A stretch of 64,000 bases of DNA from Balanoglossus misakiensis (lineage: Eukaryota > Hemichordata), in assembly GCA_040954595.2 (NCBI GenBank), contig CM082580.2, positions 10,726,001 to 10,790,000 on the forward strand, in the 5' to 3' direction. The translations under genes and the position numbers were made by a program. Shown here piece after piece: positions 1 through 16,100 of this stretch. Position 1 is the stretch's first letter; each line of letters starts with the position of its first letter. A model generated the notes under the pieces. It was not told the origin of the DNA. It saw only the letters and a list, made by a program, of their open reading frames with translations, and did no database searches.

Positions 1-864
1 AACTCTAAATAATATTTAAAGTGCGAAAAACAGGAAATGTATCACCGTCTGTGTCGTCACAGTACTTCAACTCTCGTACGATTACATATACTGCAAGATG
101 GCGGCTCTGAAGCCTCATCACTCGCGGATTGTTTTTATAAAGTAATATTTTCGCAATCCCACACCATTTCGCAAATTTGGTATCTTTTCTAATCAAAAAC
201 TCCCGAATTACATAGAACTCCTCATATATATGAGAAATGTAGTTGTATTTTTGTAATAAAACTTCGAACTAGTTTCTTGTGTCATGATACATGTGTGTGG
301 TCAGCCATGTTGACAATGACGTCATATGGAGAGGTCATCCGACTATTCCTGTGTTGTCATTGGTTTGGTTATTTGTTTTGAATACTTGTGTGGAAAAAAA
401 CGGAACTTGTTTTGTTGGTGCAGAACAACCTAAATGTCAATCCTGTCTGGTGAGCTCCGTTTCACCCAGTGCAGATACAAAAAGGACCTTTACAGAAAAA
501 TCACACACTTTAAAATCTGTTGTATTCTTTTATTTCAACTTCTTTTTTGAAGCCAACAACTGTTAGATCCCATGAAATACATTTGGTTGCATCCTAAAAG
601 ACAAGATTAAGCTTCTGTTGCTTCAATCAGCAAAATGGGAAACACTTGAAAAATTCTCGAAAGTTGCCCATGTAAAACAGCGTGTCTAAATCAGCATGGT
701 CAAGTTGTTACAGTCCCTGTCAGAAAATACTATGTACATTTTTGAGTGTTCACTTGACAACCCAATGGATAACACCCCAAAATCTGGAATTGAAACGACA
801 CATTCTGATGAAGGAATTAAGTTTCTCTCTCATCCTCTGATGGAAAAGATTCTTTCTGTTTTTC
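1..864. other. Left-edge noncoding stretch
   Basis: No exon with convincing splice sites or a recognisable protein is seen here. The right part is 3' flank of PSMC3. A sequence matching the AAGATGGCGGC core typical of YY1-bound promoters lies at about 95-105, so a promoter of a gene outside the window is conceivable. I see no coding sequence to support it. Confidence 0.4.
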
Positions 865-870
865 TTTATT
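865..870 (-). terminator. PSMC3 polyadenylation signal (AATAAA on minus strand)
   Basis: TTTATT on the plus strand reads AATAAA on the minus strand, about 140 nt past the PSMC3 stop codon. The position is suitable for 3' end formation. A further TTTATT lies near 530. Confidence 0.5.
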
Positions 871-1008
871 TCTGGTGAATGGGGAGGATGAATAAAAAAA
901 AACATTTTGCAACAATGGCCACGAAACACTGAGAGATTGGTCTGATAATCTACACAAGCTCAGTAAAAATCAAGTTTGTGTCTAATCTAGAATACAAAAA
1001 ATAATAAG

Positions 1009-4783
<3,775 letters not shown>

Positions 4784-5582
4784 TTTGTCTGTCGTTTGTT
4801 TGAGAAATCGTGCCTCCAGTCATAAATACTCGGCTTATCGATGGGGGCGCTCTCCACTGCTCACACACAGATCACTGCCGCACTTTATTTTTGTCGCATT
4901 AATTTATTTCGATCAACATTTAAAAGACTTTTGTGTTGGAGCCTCTAAACAAGATAATGGTACTAAAAAAGATATACCTTTACATGTACTTCAAGGAATG
5001 ACAATAACCAAGTTATCAAAACACAAGAAATACATAACAGACAAGTAAATAACTTTACAAGTTATCGACAAATAAATTCTCAAGATTGAGACCTCAGCTC
5101 ATCAGTACAAACAATGTAAAACAATAAAGGAGATAAAATACTTTCTTTTTACTTGAGCTAATGTTGAAAAAAGCATGTCCACACTTGAAAACACTTGAAG
5201 ATTCACTGAAAGCTTTGCATTTGGTCATATTCTAAAACTTTCCACTTCTATAATTGCTTTCCCATTTAGCCTTGAATGTTATGGGTGGAACCAATTGTGC
5301 ATAAAATGGAGGTGAAATGGCAAATCTTTCATCCTCTGTTTGGGAGTATACCTCATGGTGACAAAAGTCAGGTTTCGAAGGTTGAAAGATCAATATGCCA
5401 CAATATATTTCTCTGAATACACTCAGAAGTGGCAGTCAAGAAATACTGACAGTAAACAACTAATAAATATTATATATAATAAAACATACAATTGGCAAAT
5501 TTCTTGCTCACTCAAAGAGTCTCATTTGGCCAACTAAACACACTGACTTCCTATCATCCTCCATAAATACAACACTCCTGTC
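4784..5582. other. PSMC3 promoter and intergenic spacer
   Basis: Spacer between the PSMC3 start codon and the 3' end of the JmjC gene. The PSMC3 promoter should lie in its left part. No TATA box or other confident element was seen, and there is no coding evidence. Confidence 0.4.
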
Positions 5583-5588
5583 TTTATT
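5583..5588 (-). terminator. Polyadenylation signal of the JmjC gene
   Basis: TTTATT on the plus strand reads AATAAA on the minus strand, about 145 nt after the stop codon at 5731-5733. Confidence 0.45.
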
Positions 5589-5730
5589 TGCTTCTTTGCA
5601 GCATTATGATTTAGTGTCTCAAACACAGTACTGTTGTTCTATAATGAAGTTTTAATATTGATTTATAAACTTGATTCTCTTACACCTTCTAATCTGATAC
5701 AAATTCTACAAACATGGCCACCCTATGTTA

Positions 5731-8700
5731 CTATGGTAACCTCTGTCTATGTAGTTCTGCACCAGCCACTTGTTTTATGATACTATCTGTCACCTCTCTT
5801 CCTGTTCTCAGGATTTCCTCCGGTAGAAGTGACATCACTGTTTTCACCTGGAAAATTCAATATGTTTGACTGTCAGTACATATATATGCTGTATAAAAGA
5901 AAATATCAATTGGACAAAATCTGACAAATACATTTCAAGCTGTTCAACGCTGATATGATTTCTCAAAAATGCTCGAGATATTGATTTTAATTAGTCACAA
6001 CATAAATTATTAAACATTAATTTGGAATGTATGTATGACTAATTTATAGCTTGCAGAGTCATTTGTGTGATCCTTTCACTGCCAGCTTGGTTCAACCCTA
6101 TTGTTGTCAATGATATGGTTGACCCCATTCAAATGACAATCAGAGACAAGAAATCTTTAGGGTCAGCTGAACACTGTATATGCACTCAGGCAATATCATT
6201 CATTCATTGATGTGCATACCTGTTCATGAGGTGACATCGTTTCAAAACCTTCTGGTAGCTCTTGGTCTTGAAGATTGTCTGCTTTTATGATTTCATGCAG
6301 GACAATGCTAGACAGAGAACAATTGATACACATAAAATGGAGTATGAAATTATATTTATTTCGTCATTCATTCATTCATTCATTCATTCACTCACTCATT
6401 CACCCACTCTCTCACTCTCTCACTCACCCACTCACACACAATTAGAGCAATGTAGGTTGGACATAAATCCCTTTGGCAGAGATCAGTAACTTAAAAGTAC
6501 CTCATGTCATGTGGAAAACTTTTCATCACCATTGGCAAATACAACATTGTCATTTTTGAAGTGACTTACTCATAGTTATTTCTGTTCATGACTTGGCTGC
6601 TAATTGCCATGGTTTCTTCCACGTTGTACGCCTGATGGAACCATCCCGTTGGTATCAAGAGCAGCTCTCCAGGATACTGGTCAAATTCCATGGCTCTGGC
6701 TTGTCTGAATTTGGGATACTTCTTCCAGTCCACATCCTGGGTGTCTATCGGGCTTCAAAAAGTTGAATGATCCAGAATTATCATGACATCTTTACAAACC
6801 TATCTTTTGAGAACATAATCACAGAACTTCATGACCTCTGCAATTTAAGAGATTTAGCAGTACAAAACTGAGACATTTTTATTTCAATTAAGCAATGAAG
6901 TGTCTAAACAATTTTGGTGGGAGAAAGCCTTGTCCTTACCTATTATATTTGTAACACTCCAGAGGGAATCCTGATCTCTGATCTTCAAAGACATAGAGAT
7001 AATCATCTTGACCTGGTGGGTACAGCTTCCATCTTTTGAGACCTTTTAGGACAGCGTTTGTGCCGGTCCAATTGTAGGGATCTGATAATAGGTAACAATG
7101 AAGATTATTGGGTACCTTACGTGTGTTTCAAATTACATGGTATCTCTCTTCCAGTTATACTCACCTATGTGTAATGATGATCTGGAATGTGCTGTTCCCC
7201 ATAGCAACATCGCATTCCAGGGCTGTACCTCCTCTGGGAACAACTGAAAAAAATCTTCCTTTAAATAAATCTGGTGACAAAAAAAGAAAATAACGCATTT
7301 AACTATAGTATAACATGGTACTGCTTTTTCCTTTTAGCCAAATTCCATCTGCTAAAACTGTCTGAAATACATGTATTACCCCACGTGGAAGGACTCTTTA
7401 TAGCAATGACAAGAAAGTTACTTGGTAATTATGGCAAAACTCTATGAAAACTATGGTAATGTAAAACTCAGTGCATGCACAGTTTGCTACAGAGTCATTC
7501 TACGAATACTAGCTCTGTCACATATCAGTCATGCTAAGTAAACTCCAGCTGTTGAACAGTTGTGCGTGTGAATGAAAAGCAGGTGTTAATTTGTACTGTG
7601 AACTTCAGAAACAATCTGCACGCAATACCATATTTAGGAAAATAAAAAAAGGAAAATTCATTATATGGCAACTGATTCAAAGCACACATGTCACCAAAAC
7701 AAATCTGATAAATGATGACCAGCCTTAGATGCATTCACTCATATGAACCAGCTGCTATAACTCGCACCATGGCTGGATTACCACAGGATTATACTGTCAC
7801 TTCAAAATACATGCACATCATTCAATATGTCACATTAATTTTGTTTAGCAATGATGCATGTTTGACTTATTGTGTGTGTGTGTGGCTATCAATATTGCAA
7901 ACTAACAGAGGTCAGTAGAGCTAGAAAGCGAAAAAACAACAACCTTGTGCCGAGTAAGGATCTCAACTTCAAAGCCAAAGAAGTTTAACCCTGTCACCAA
8001 CATGGTTCAGTCCAAACCCATTGTTTTCTATGGTAAGTTTGGACCCCTTTAGAGGGAACTGGGGGTGAAAGGGTTAATCTTTACACAATAGCAACTCACC
8101 ACTTCTTTGATATCCTTCATCAGCTCCGGTCTCTGTTTGATGAACAATTCATCTTCCAAGTATGTCCACACATGTGGCCTGCCCTCGTGGACATGATCAG
8201 CGAAGAGATGCAGAGGCAAGGCCAGACCTTCAGCTTTGCTCATTTTCCCCTGAGGGTGAAGATTAAAATGTGCACAAGATTAGTTACACCTTGGAGGTAC
8301 ACAGAATACACTCACATTTAGAGCTTATAGTATATTTTTCATTTGCTGAGGTACACCAAAACAGCTTTCAACTATAATTTATTCTTCATGTTTTGTAATA
8401 ACTACTTTTTGTAAGCCTGCACATATCAATGGGTTTGGTCAGGTAAAAGTAAGACATATAAGTTACCTCCACTGCTTTCATGGTTATTCGGGCTTCACCA
8501 TAGTTCTTCCTAAAAAATTCTTTGGACCATTTCTTGAAAGCGGGCCATTTTGTCACCACATCTGTCACAATGACTGGCCTATATAGTGACAGAAAACAAA
8601 GACTGCCTTAGGAAAAGTGGATCCAAATGAACAAAGACATCCAGGGGTCAGAGGTTACTGGACTGGTGCCTTTTTTATGCTTGGCAATTTGATTGGTGCG

Positions 8701-9221
8701 ATGAATGGGTGAATGCAAGAGCAACTGGAGGATTAATAATGAAGGTTTATGGCAGGACTACTGAAAGTATGTTTCGGGACCAATGGATACACCTTGGATC
8801 TTTAACCACCACAAACGTACCATTTGGCATCATACACATCCAGGTATTCTTGCAAACTAAGATTTGATCTTCTATCGATACGGTCTAATGTATAAGTCAC
8901 ATTGTAGAATGCTAATTTTTCCTCCAAGCTGAGTTCAGGCCCGGAGGAGTCATCTCCTGCTGTCATCTGTGTTGTGGGCTGCAGCGCTTGCAAATGGGTT
9001 TGAAACCTCCACACTGCAGTGCCAACTGCGGCTAAAATAGCAACTGCTACAATCAGAATCCAAAAGTGTGTTTTCCACCACGACTCAGCATTCTCACTGA
9101 TTCCTGGCTTCAGTATCTTTTCACTTTTCTGCTGGTCTTTCTCGTGTCCTCTCTCTTGACTTGATTTCTTGTTGTTCTTCTGCTGTGCCTTGTTCCGTCG
9201 TTTTATGGTCATCTTTTTCAT
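5731..9221 (-). CDS. Membrane-anchored JmjC/cupin-like 2-oxoglutarate dioxygenase
   Basis: Predicted Fe(II)/2-oxoglutarate hydroxylase or demethylase of the JMJD6/PSR cupin-like group; the substrate is unknown. Exons in gene order: 8821-9221, 8467-8578, 8100-8249, 7165-7243, 6940-7081, 6570-6752, 6220-6307, 5731-5847. They total 1272 nt, or 423 residues, with all phases consistent. Residues 1-50 are very rich in Lys, Arg and Gln. A single hydrophobic segment at about 52-71 follows (FWILIVAVAILAAVG). The catalytic domain has WPAFKKW, WNAMLLWGTAHSRSS, an HxD metal pair split across an intron (H246, D248), LKGLKRWKLYPP, and the distal metal ligand in IPTGWFHQ (H334). The basic N terminus before one membrane segment predicts a type II protein with its enzyme domain in the ER/Golgi lumen. 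All three metal ligands are present, so it is probably active. A second in-frame ATG lies three codons downstream. I could not assign an orthologue: JMJD6, JMJD4 and JMJD8 are related but not obvious matches. Confidence 0.9.
6362..6436. repeat. Tetranucleotide microsatellite (TTCA/CTCA)n
   Basis: Imperfect TTCA repeats grade into CTCA and CTCT units within an intron of the JmjC gene. The open frame through them is a repeat artefact. Confidence 0.85.
7985..8077 (-). mobile_element. 93-bp piggyBac-like MITE, copy 1
   Basis: A short element flanked by TTAA at both ends. Its termini are CCCTGTCACC and GGTGAAAGGG, which are imperfect inverted repeats. It lies in an intron of the JmjC gene. Its reverse complement matches the element at 11121-11213 along the whole length. 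TTAA target sites with CCCT-type ends are typical of piggyBac-superfamily non-autonomous elements. No transposase is present. Confidence 0.65.
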
Positions 9222-10143
9222 GTATGTTTTAGTGCTGCATCAGAGATATGTCCTAAACAAATCTAAAACCTGGGCAGCATTTCTGAAATTTTAAGAATAT
9301 CACAGAAGTCTGCTACACATATAAATAATAAATAATAAGCTAGTACTTATTTATCAGTGTCATCGAATGCACGTATATTATAAACACATAGCATTATGCG
9401 GTTTCCACAGTGACCATTTTGCTCAACATTGAATATAAATTGTTTCTCATCATTGAAGTGTTTGAGATCACCTTTGGTCCTTCCCACATGTATACCGTGC
9501 TTTAGATGTGTTGTTGAGGTAATTTTAGAATGATCAATGGCAACATTCAGTCATAGTAAGCAGAGTTTTACACGGCTCACTCACACCTGTCGCAATCATC
9601 ATGATCAGGGCGACCACTTTATCATCATATTCAGTGCAGAGTCGAGTCCACCAAGATGCATTCATCATGTTCATTGCAGCGTTGTCAACTGAAGTGATGA
9701 AAGTGAAACTTACATTGCAATATCATTCCTTCCGGGTACACCACGACTACATGTTTGTGTTTTCAACGGAGATCTTAGAACTCAAAATTATCTCATCTCA
9801 TCGACACTGCAAACTCGTAAGTGCGCCCGTTGCATCCACCGTGACGTGGGGGCGTGGTTGTCAGTGAAGCGTTGTCAACAACGCTTACCTACGGCAACTC
9901 ATTGGTGGGTCAAAGGTCAGTGTTTTAAACGTATACTGAACTATAAAACATAACATTGCTAAACTTTACTTTTCGAAAATTTCAGAGAGACAAAACATTC
10001 TTACGATTTATTGTAAAAGTGTGAAGATTGTAATAGCTTTAGTCTCGTTATTGGATTTATCTATTGGAAATGCCAAAGTGCTTATTTATAGTTTCCATTC
10101 CCGTTTAAAACCAGGAAGTCCGCAGAAGGTCTTCATTATAAAC
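9222..10143. promoter_or_regulatory. Shared head-to-head promoter region of the JmjC and TBC1D2-like genes
   Basis: The two start codons are 922 bp apart on opposite strands, so both promoters must lie here. At 9841-9860 there is a TGACG half-site next to a GGGGGCGTGG GC-box-like sequence. At 9868-9885 there is an interrupted inverted repeat with arms AGCGTTG and CAACGCT. No TATA box suits either gene, consistent with a housekeeping bidirectional promoter. Transcription start sites cannot be fixed from sequence. Confidence 0.5.
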
Positions 10144-13100
10144 ATGGCGTCTTGGGTTCAGGAAGGAACCAAAGGAGGCTGGAGCAAACGATCTGCCCCC
10201 GAAGTACCAACCGCAACTTTGATTACATTCGATGGCAGCGATGCTGATTCAAGAGAGAATGCTGAGACCAAGTCAGGCGAGCAACAAAGCAAAGACGGAG
10301 ACTTGAAACAGGTAAACACCAGCGAAAGTTACGATGATGAACTTGGCAACTGAAGCTTTATAGGGTTAAAGTCGATTTGAGGTCGTCAATCAAGTGCGAT
10401 GATTTATAATCTGGCAATCTACAGTTGTAAATATCTACGGCTATCGCCCGTGTTTATTAAGAGATGCAATGTCGTAGTTTTGCCAAACCTACGACCTGTT
10501 TATCCATCGTCGTTTTCAGTGCGGAAGTACGTACCAGGGGCCACGCCCCCTAAATTGACCACGCCCCCAAATTGGTCACAATTTCTGACTGAACAAACGC
10601 AGAGGTATTACCCTATAAGACAATCATTTATGCATACAAGGAAATATAAAAATACATGTAGTTACAAAGAAACAAAACAATATTCGTAAACAAAAGGGAT
10701 ATAATGAGGAAGTTTGGACGGAATTTAATCTGAGTTATAATTCGCAAATGTTTACCAACCACTGTCTGGAACATATTGTAACAGATTGCCAGTGTTGACA
10801 ACTAGATTCAGGTCCGAATAAAGTGCAGTTTTCAACTAGAACACCTGGGCAGCAGTCAGGAATACAGAACAGGAATTAAGAGAGTTTAAATCAACAAATA
10901 ATGTGAAATTAAATTAGTCACCACCAGTATACACTTCCTTGTGGGCTTATGAAAATAGAAAAGTAAATATTTTAATTACTGCCTTATATTCATGAAGCAT
11001 GCATGGCTAAATGTTGCGCTTGTCACATGCTTATGGTGTTGTGTAAGACTCACATGATTTCCAGCGCATTGTTTTGACTTCCTCATAAGCAGGTGTATCC
11101 TAACCTGCCTGCAACCACTATTAACCCTTTCACCCCCAGTTCCCTCTTTAGAAGTCCAACCATACCATAGAAAACAATGGGTTTGGACTGAACCATGGTG
11201 GTGAAAGGGTTAAGAAGCAACAAATAATCAGATGTAATTGGAGTGTCCTGTATTTAACTGTTTGAACCCATCTCGGAAGAAAACATCTGAATGATATCAT
11301 AGGGAGGTCACCAGTGGGTTAGTGTCAAAGGATATACTTTTTAGGACTATTATGTCTGACGTATACTTTTGAGGAATATAGGGAGCTATTTTCTGCAACA
11401 GTGTAATCATTTCTCTGTTTGTTTTTCAGACCGACACTTCAAAACCGAAACTATGTGGATACCTCAATAAAATGGGAGCTAAGGGTCTGATAAAATCCTA
11501 CAAATCAAGATGGTAGGTGACAAAGTCCAAAAATGTCATAGACGTCATAGTTGCCCTCTGGGATAGTAACTAACAGCTCTTTCTTTGTTCTTATCTGAAG
11601 GTTCATCTATGACCCAAGACGATGTCATCTCTATTACTACAGGACACCCAATGATTTTGTTCCTTTGGGGTAAGATATGTTTGTCAGTTGATTTGAACAA
11701 TTTGTCTGGTATTGGATACCATGTATCAGAGCTTTTTAAGACAGGATGTTAGGTCATGCATGGGTCATGCATTCTGCCAATTACTATTTCCGTCAAAGGA
11801 TTCACATCCCATGATACCAATCTGTATATTATAAGCTTTTGATTTTCATTTCAATAAATATTTCAGGTCGATAGATATCGCCAATGCCTCTTTCACGTTT
11901 GACCAGAATGACAGTGAAAAAAAGGGTCAGTTTGACATTGTGTAAGTATAGTCATGGTCTCTCTGTCCAATAGAGGGAACCATTTATAGTATACTAGGAT
12001 GTAGTCTCACATTTCCTTATCATTACAAATATGAGCACTACTGGTTTCATATTAAACACAAATAAAACACCCACTTTACTGTATATGAACTTGCAAGACT
12101 GAACAACATGATTCAAAGGTTTCTGCTCAGTTTGAAAAAGTATAACTGCAAGTTTTTTTATTGCCACTGCAGAACAAAAGATCGTGTTTATCAGTTACAA
12201 GCCAAGGATAACCACACAATGATGTTTTGGTTGCAAGAGTTACAAGTAAGTTACACATCTTTGATGCCATTTTATTGGTGAAATTGAAACGATTTGGTTT
12301 GTAATAACAGATGTCTTTATTCAAAAGTGACAGTGTCAAGTACCTAGGCAAAATGTTGAGCAGACTCCGGTCTACAATGTGAATACCAATTTAATGATTT
12401 TGTAACAATGTTTATAGGAACGAAGGAGAGAGTACAGCCAGCTGAGAACATTACAATCTGAGGAAAGAAATATAACTTCTGTACTGGTAAGCTATTTGTC
12501 TTTTTTAGCCCATATTCACTGCATATGACAAAATATTGTATTGAGAATACAAAGAGATCGTGTTAAAGATTGTGAAAATCGTTGGGCGGATTTGAAAAAA
12601 GAAGAAACTGATGGTATCATCTCAGAAGCCTTTTGTATCAATTTGAACTATATGTCATTACTAATCATCACATGTTTTACTCTATTTCTTTCAGCAACCC
12701 ACATCAGGCTTGTTGCATACATCAGATCCAAAGGAGTCTGCAAATGTCTCTGAGGCTTTGGCAGGTAATAGACTTTGTTCATGCATGCTCTCTCCATTTT
12801 GTGTGCAGCTTCATCAAAGACAGTCTCAAAAGAAGTATACCAAATTGGACAATTATGTCACAGTTTTAAAAATAGATATATAGCACATTAAAAACAGATG
12901 TGATTTACTTTCAAGTGTATGACGATTCCCTTTACTTCAACTTACCCATCCATAGCATTACCTACAGTGATCTCCCACGTGGATGTTCCCACTGGCACAG
13001 TCGGAGAGGGATCGGCCTATTCGCAGTCTGCAGATCACTCGGGAATACTCAACTGGTCAATAGCCAATTGGAAAACAGAACTCAGAAATCAGATGACTAC

Positions 13101-16100
13101 ATTCCGGTGAGTTTAGATTCCCATATCTCCACTCAACCAATATCTTGTACATTCTTAAAATTGCAATGAGCATGTACTTGACGCAAAAGAATTTTCAGGA
13201 AATTCTTGCTCCCTGAAAAAGTTTTTTACTTCACACTAAGGGGGCCAAATTGTACATAGTAACAAGTTAATCAAACAAAAACCAAAGGTACTTTCATGTT
13301 CAAATTATATACATTTTATTTAAACTTTCAGGACAAGAACACCAAGCAACACTTCCAGTCAGAATTCCAGACCAACCAGTACTTTTTACGATTTACAGGA
13401 GGATGAAGACTTTGTTGCTTTAGAAATGGAGAAACACAAACAAAAATCGTAAGTTTAGACAACATCCATGTTTAGCACCAACAGTATACTTTTTTGTAAA
13501 TTGAGGCTTGAAGAGCCAACATTCTTTATGTAGATATGACTGACATACTAATGCTAAATTCATCATCAGGATTTGGCTAAAACCAGATGGACAAACAGCG
13601 CCCCCTATTTTGGGTATAGTTAAAAACGATAGTGGTTGATTCTTCTGAAAGCAGTCTTGAAAGTATATGTAATAAGAGACTTATGCTCATTGTTTATTTT
13701 TCAGGCCTAGAGAAGGAATAGCATCCTCTATAAAAAGGTAGCATGTATTTGCTTGTTGTGATAAGTTTATTTATAATGCATTTTTAACATTTAAAGAGCA
13801 TTCGAATGAACTCATAGCTTAGCATTTTGATCAATTTTCCAATATTGTATTTTTCTCAGATGAACATCATACGGTTAATATACTCAGCTATCAAAGTCCA
13901 GAACTGTAATTTTGATGTTTCACTTTTTTCATAGAAAATTTACATTACCAAGGCCTGGAGGTGAAAATGAACTTGCTCAGGTGGGCTATAGCACTTTTTT
14001 AATTATGTTTATGTACCAGGAAATACTTGTCACCAAAGAGTGACCTGCATCATGTAGGATTTGAGATCTGAGCGAGATCTGTTATCAAAATGAAGAGTGT
14101 AGTTTTGTCTTATCGCTAACTGTTGGTTTTGTTGCTTTGACTCTTCACAGTCACAACTTCAGGTGACCTTGTTGAGAGAGGAAATAGAAGATATGGAAAT
14201 GGAACTCAGAGCTAGTAAGGAAGTCATGGCATTGTTACACAATCAGCTGAAAGCGACTCAACTAGAAAAAGACTCCTGGTATGTACATTTCATGTGTTTA
14301 TGGATCCACTCAGCCTTGTTCTCTTGCAAGCTTATTGACCAGATTATCAATATCACCAACAAGACTCCACTGAGGTGTTAGCCCTGGTGATATTTTCACC
14401 CAGAATGATCCAATCTCTGCTTCAACTCCATAATTTTGATTTCTTAATTTAACTCCTTAAAGTGCTGCCTTCCTGAAGTGTGACAATGACAAAGAACAGG
14501 CACTTCTGATACAGAGAAAAGACAAGCAACTCATCCAACTGAACCAATTACTCGACGAATTCAGAGATGAGAGGGAAAATTTGCAAGATCAGCTTAGGTA
14601 AGTGGAATATCCCAAGAATAACATGCAATTTGATGAAATATCACTGAGAGAATGAAACTCCCAGAAGGCAATGGTCCAAAATGATCGCCAACAAAATTAG
14701 ACCTTGTGTACTTGAATTCCAGAGCTTGCAATCTTGAATTGGAATCTGTTAAAGATCAAAGTAGCATGATGTTGGAGTTGATCAAAGCCAAGGATGAAGT
14801 TGTCATGCAGTTGAGTAATCAGGTGAGTGGTGGGCATTGTGGTTAGATAGCACTCATCCATGTCCAAGTTGTCATGTTGAAAGCACATATGTGTCAGTCA
14901 GTTTGAGACCACATGTCATATACGACCTACATGACTACTATGTACATGTCACATTGAGTCTTTGTGTCTGCAGTTGTGGCTTATGACGATTGTGATGTTT
15001 TGACCTCCAGATATTTGAACTTGAAGAAAACCCACCCAATACAGGAACATGGCCCACTGAAAACAAACAGAGATCAGCCAGCACTAACAGCGCACTCAAA
15101 ACTATGGAGGATGCCAAGGAAATTGAGAAATTAAAGGTAAAATGAAGTAGATGGGGGGTTTTTTTGATGAAAAATTACAGGTGTATGGACTGTATCAGGC
15201 AGAGCCCCTCATCAGGATGCCCAATGTTTCTCTGTTTTTGTAGAATGTCATATACATGTACTCTTCGCCAAACAGTGATTTCCGAAACATTTTCTTTGCT
15301 TCTTCGTTAGGATGCATGCCAGGCGTTTGAAATGCAGAATAAATTCCTGAACAAAGAAATTCTCGAGCTGAACGAACTGAGACAGAACGACATGGCCAGA
15401 GAGAGGAAGATTATGGAGTAAGTGCAATGGTTATCATCATTACTGCCTTTCAGTTGAAATGTTTATTTGGTGTGCGCCATTCAATCTATAAGTCGTCCAA
15501 TTGAAGCAACCAACATTTTAGCAGCTGCCATATAGACTACAAGGTGACTCGATCTATATAAGTGAAACCATCTCTTGTATTACAGAAAGCATGCTCTTGT
15601 AGAAGCGGAGCTGTACAGAATTCAAAGCAAATACTTCATTTTGTTGAAAGAAATGCATGCACCGAGAAGAGGTAAGTGGAATTGGCCATGCAGTTGTTGT
15701 GTGATATGTCAGACATAGTTGTAGATCTATCCACATTTCTTTTAAAGAGATTAAAGTATTTTACAAGAGGATTTGAAGATCATGAAATTATTTTCCATGA
15801 TTGCCATTACAGAGGGAGTCTCTGGTCCAAGTGATGATATGGTGTCTCAATTATTACAAGAAGCGTTAGATACAGATGTGACAGAGACTGTGCAAAGACC
15901 ACCTGGACGATTCAGGTAAAAATCAAATGATGTATCTTCCTGGGTACGTTCCCCAATAAGGCATTGAAATGTTTCTGACCAGTTCACATTTCACATGTGT
16001 ATTAAGTTCTCAACCAGAGTAATATCGCTGAGTTTGTGGCCCATGTTAAGGGATGGGGCCATCCATTATATTGACAAAGCCCAAGGGAGCCAAATTTTGT

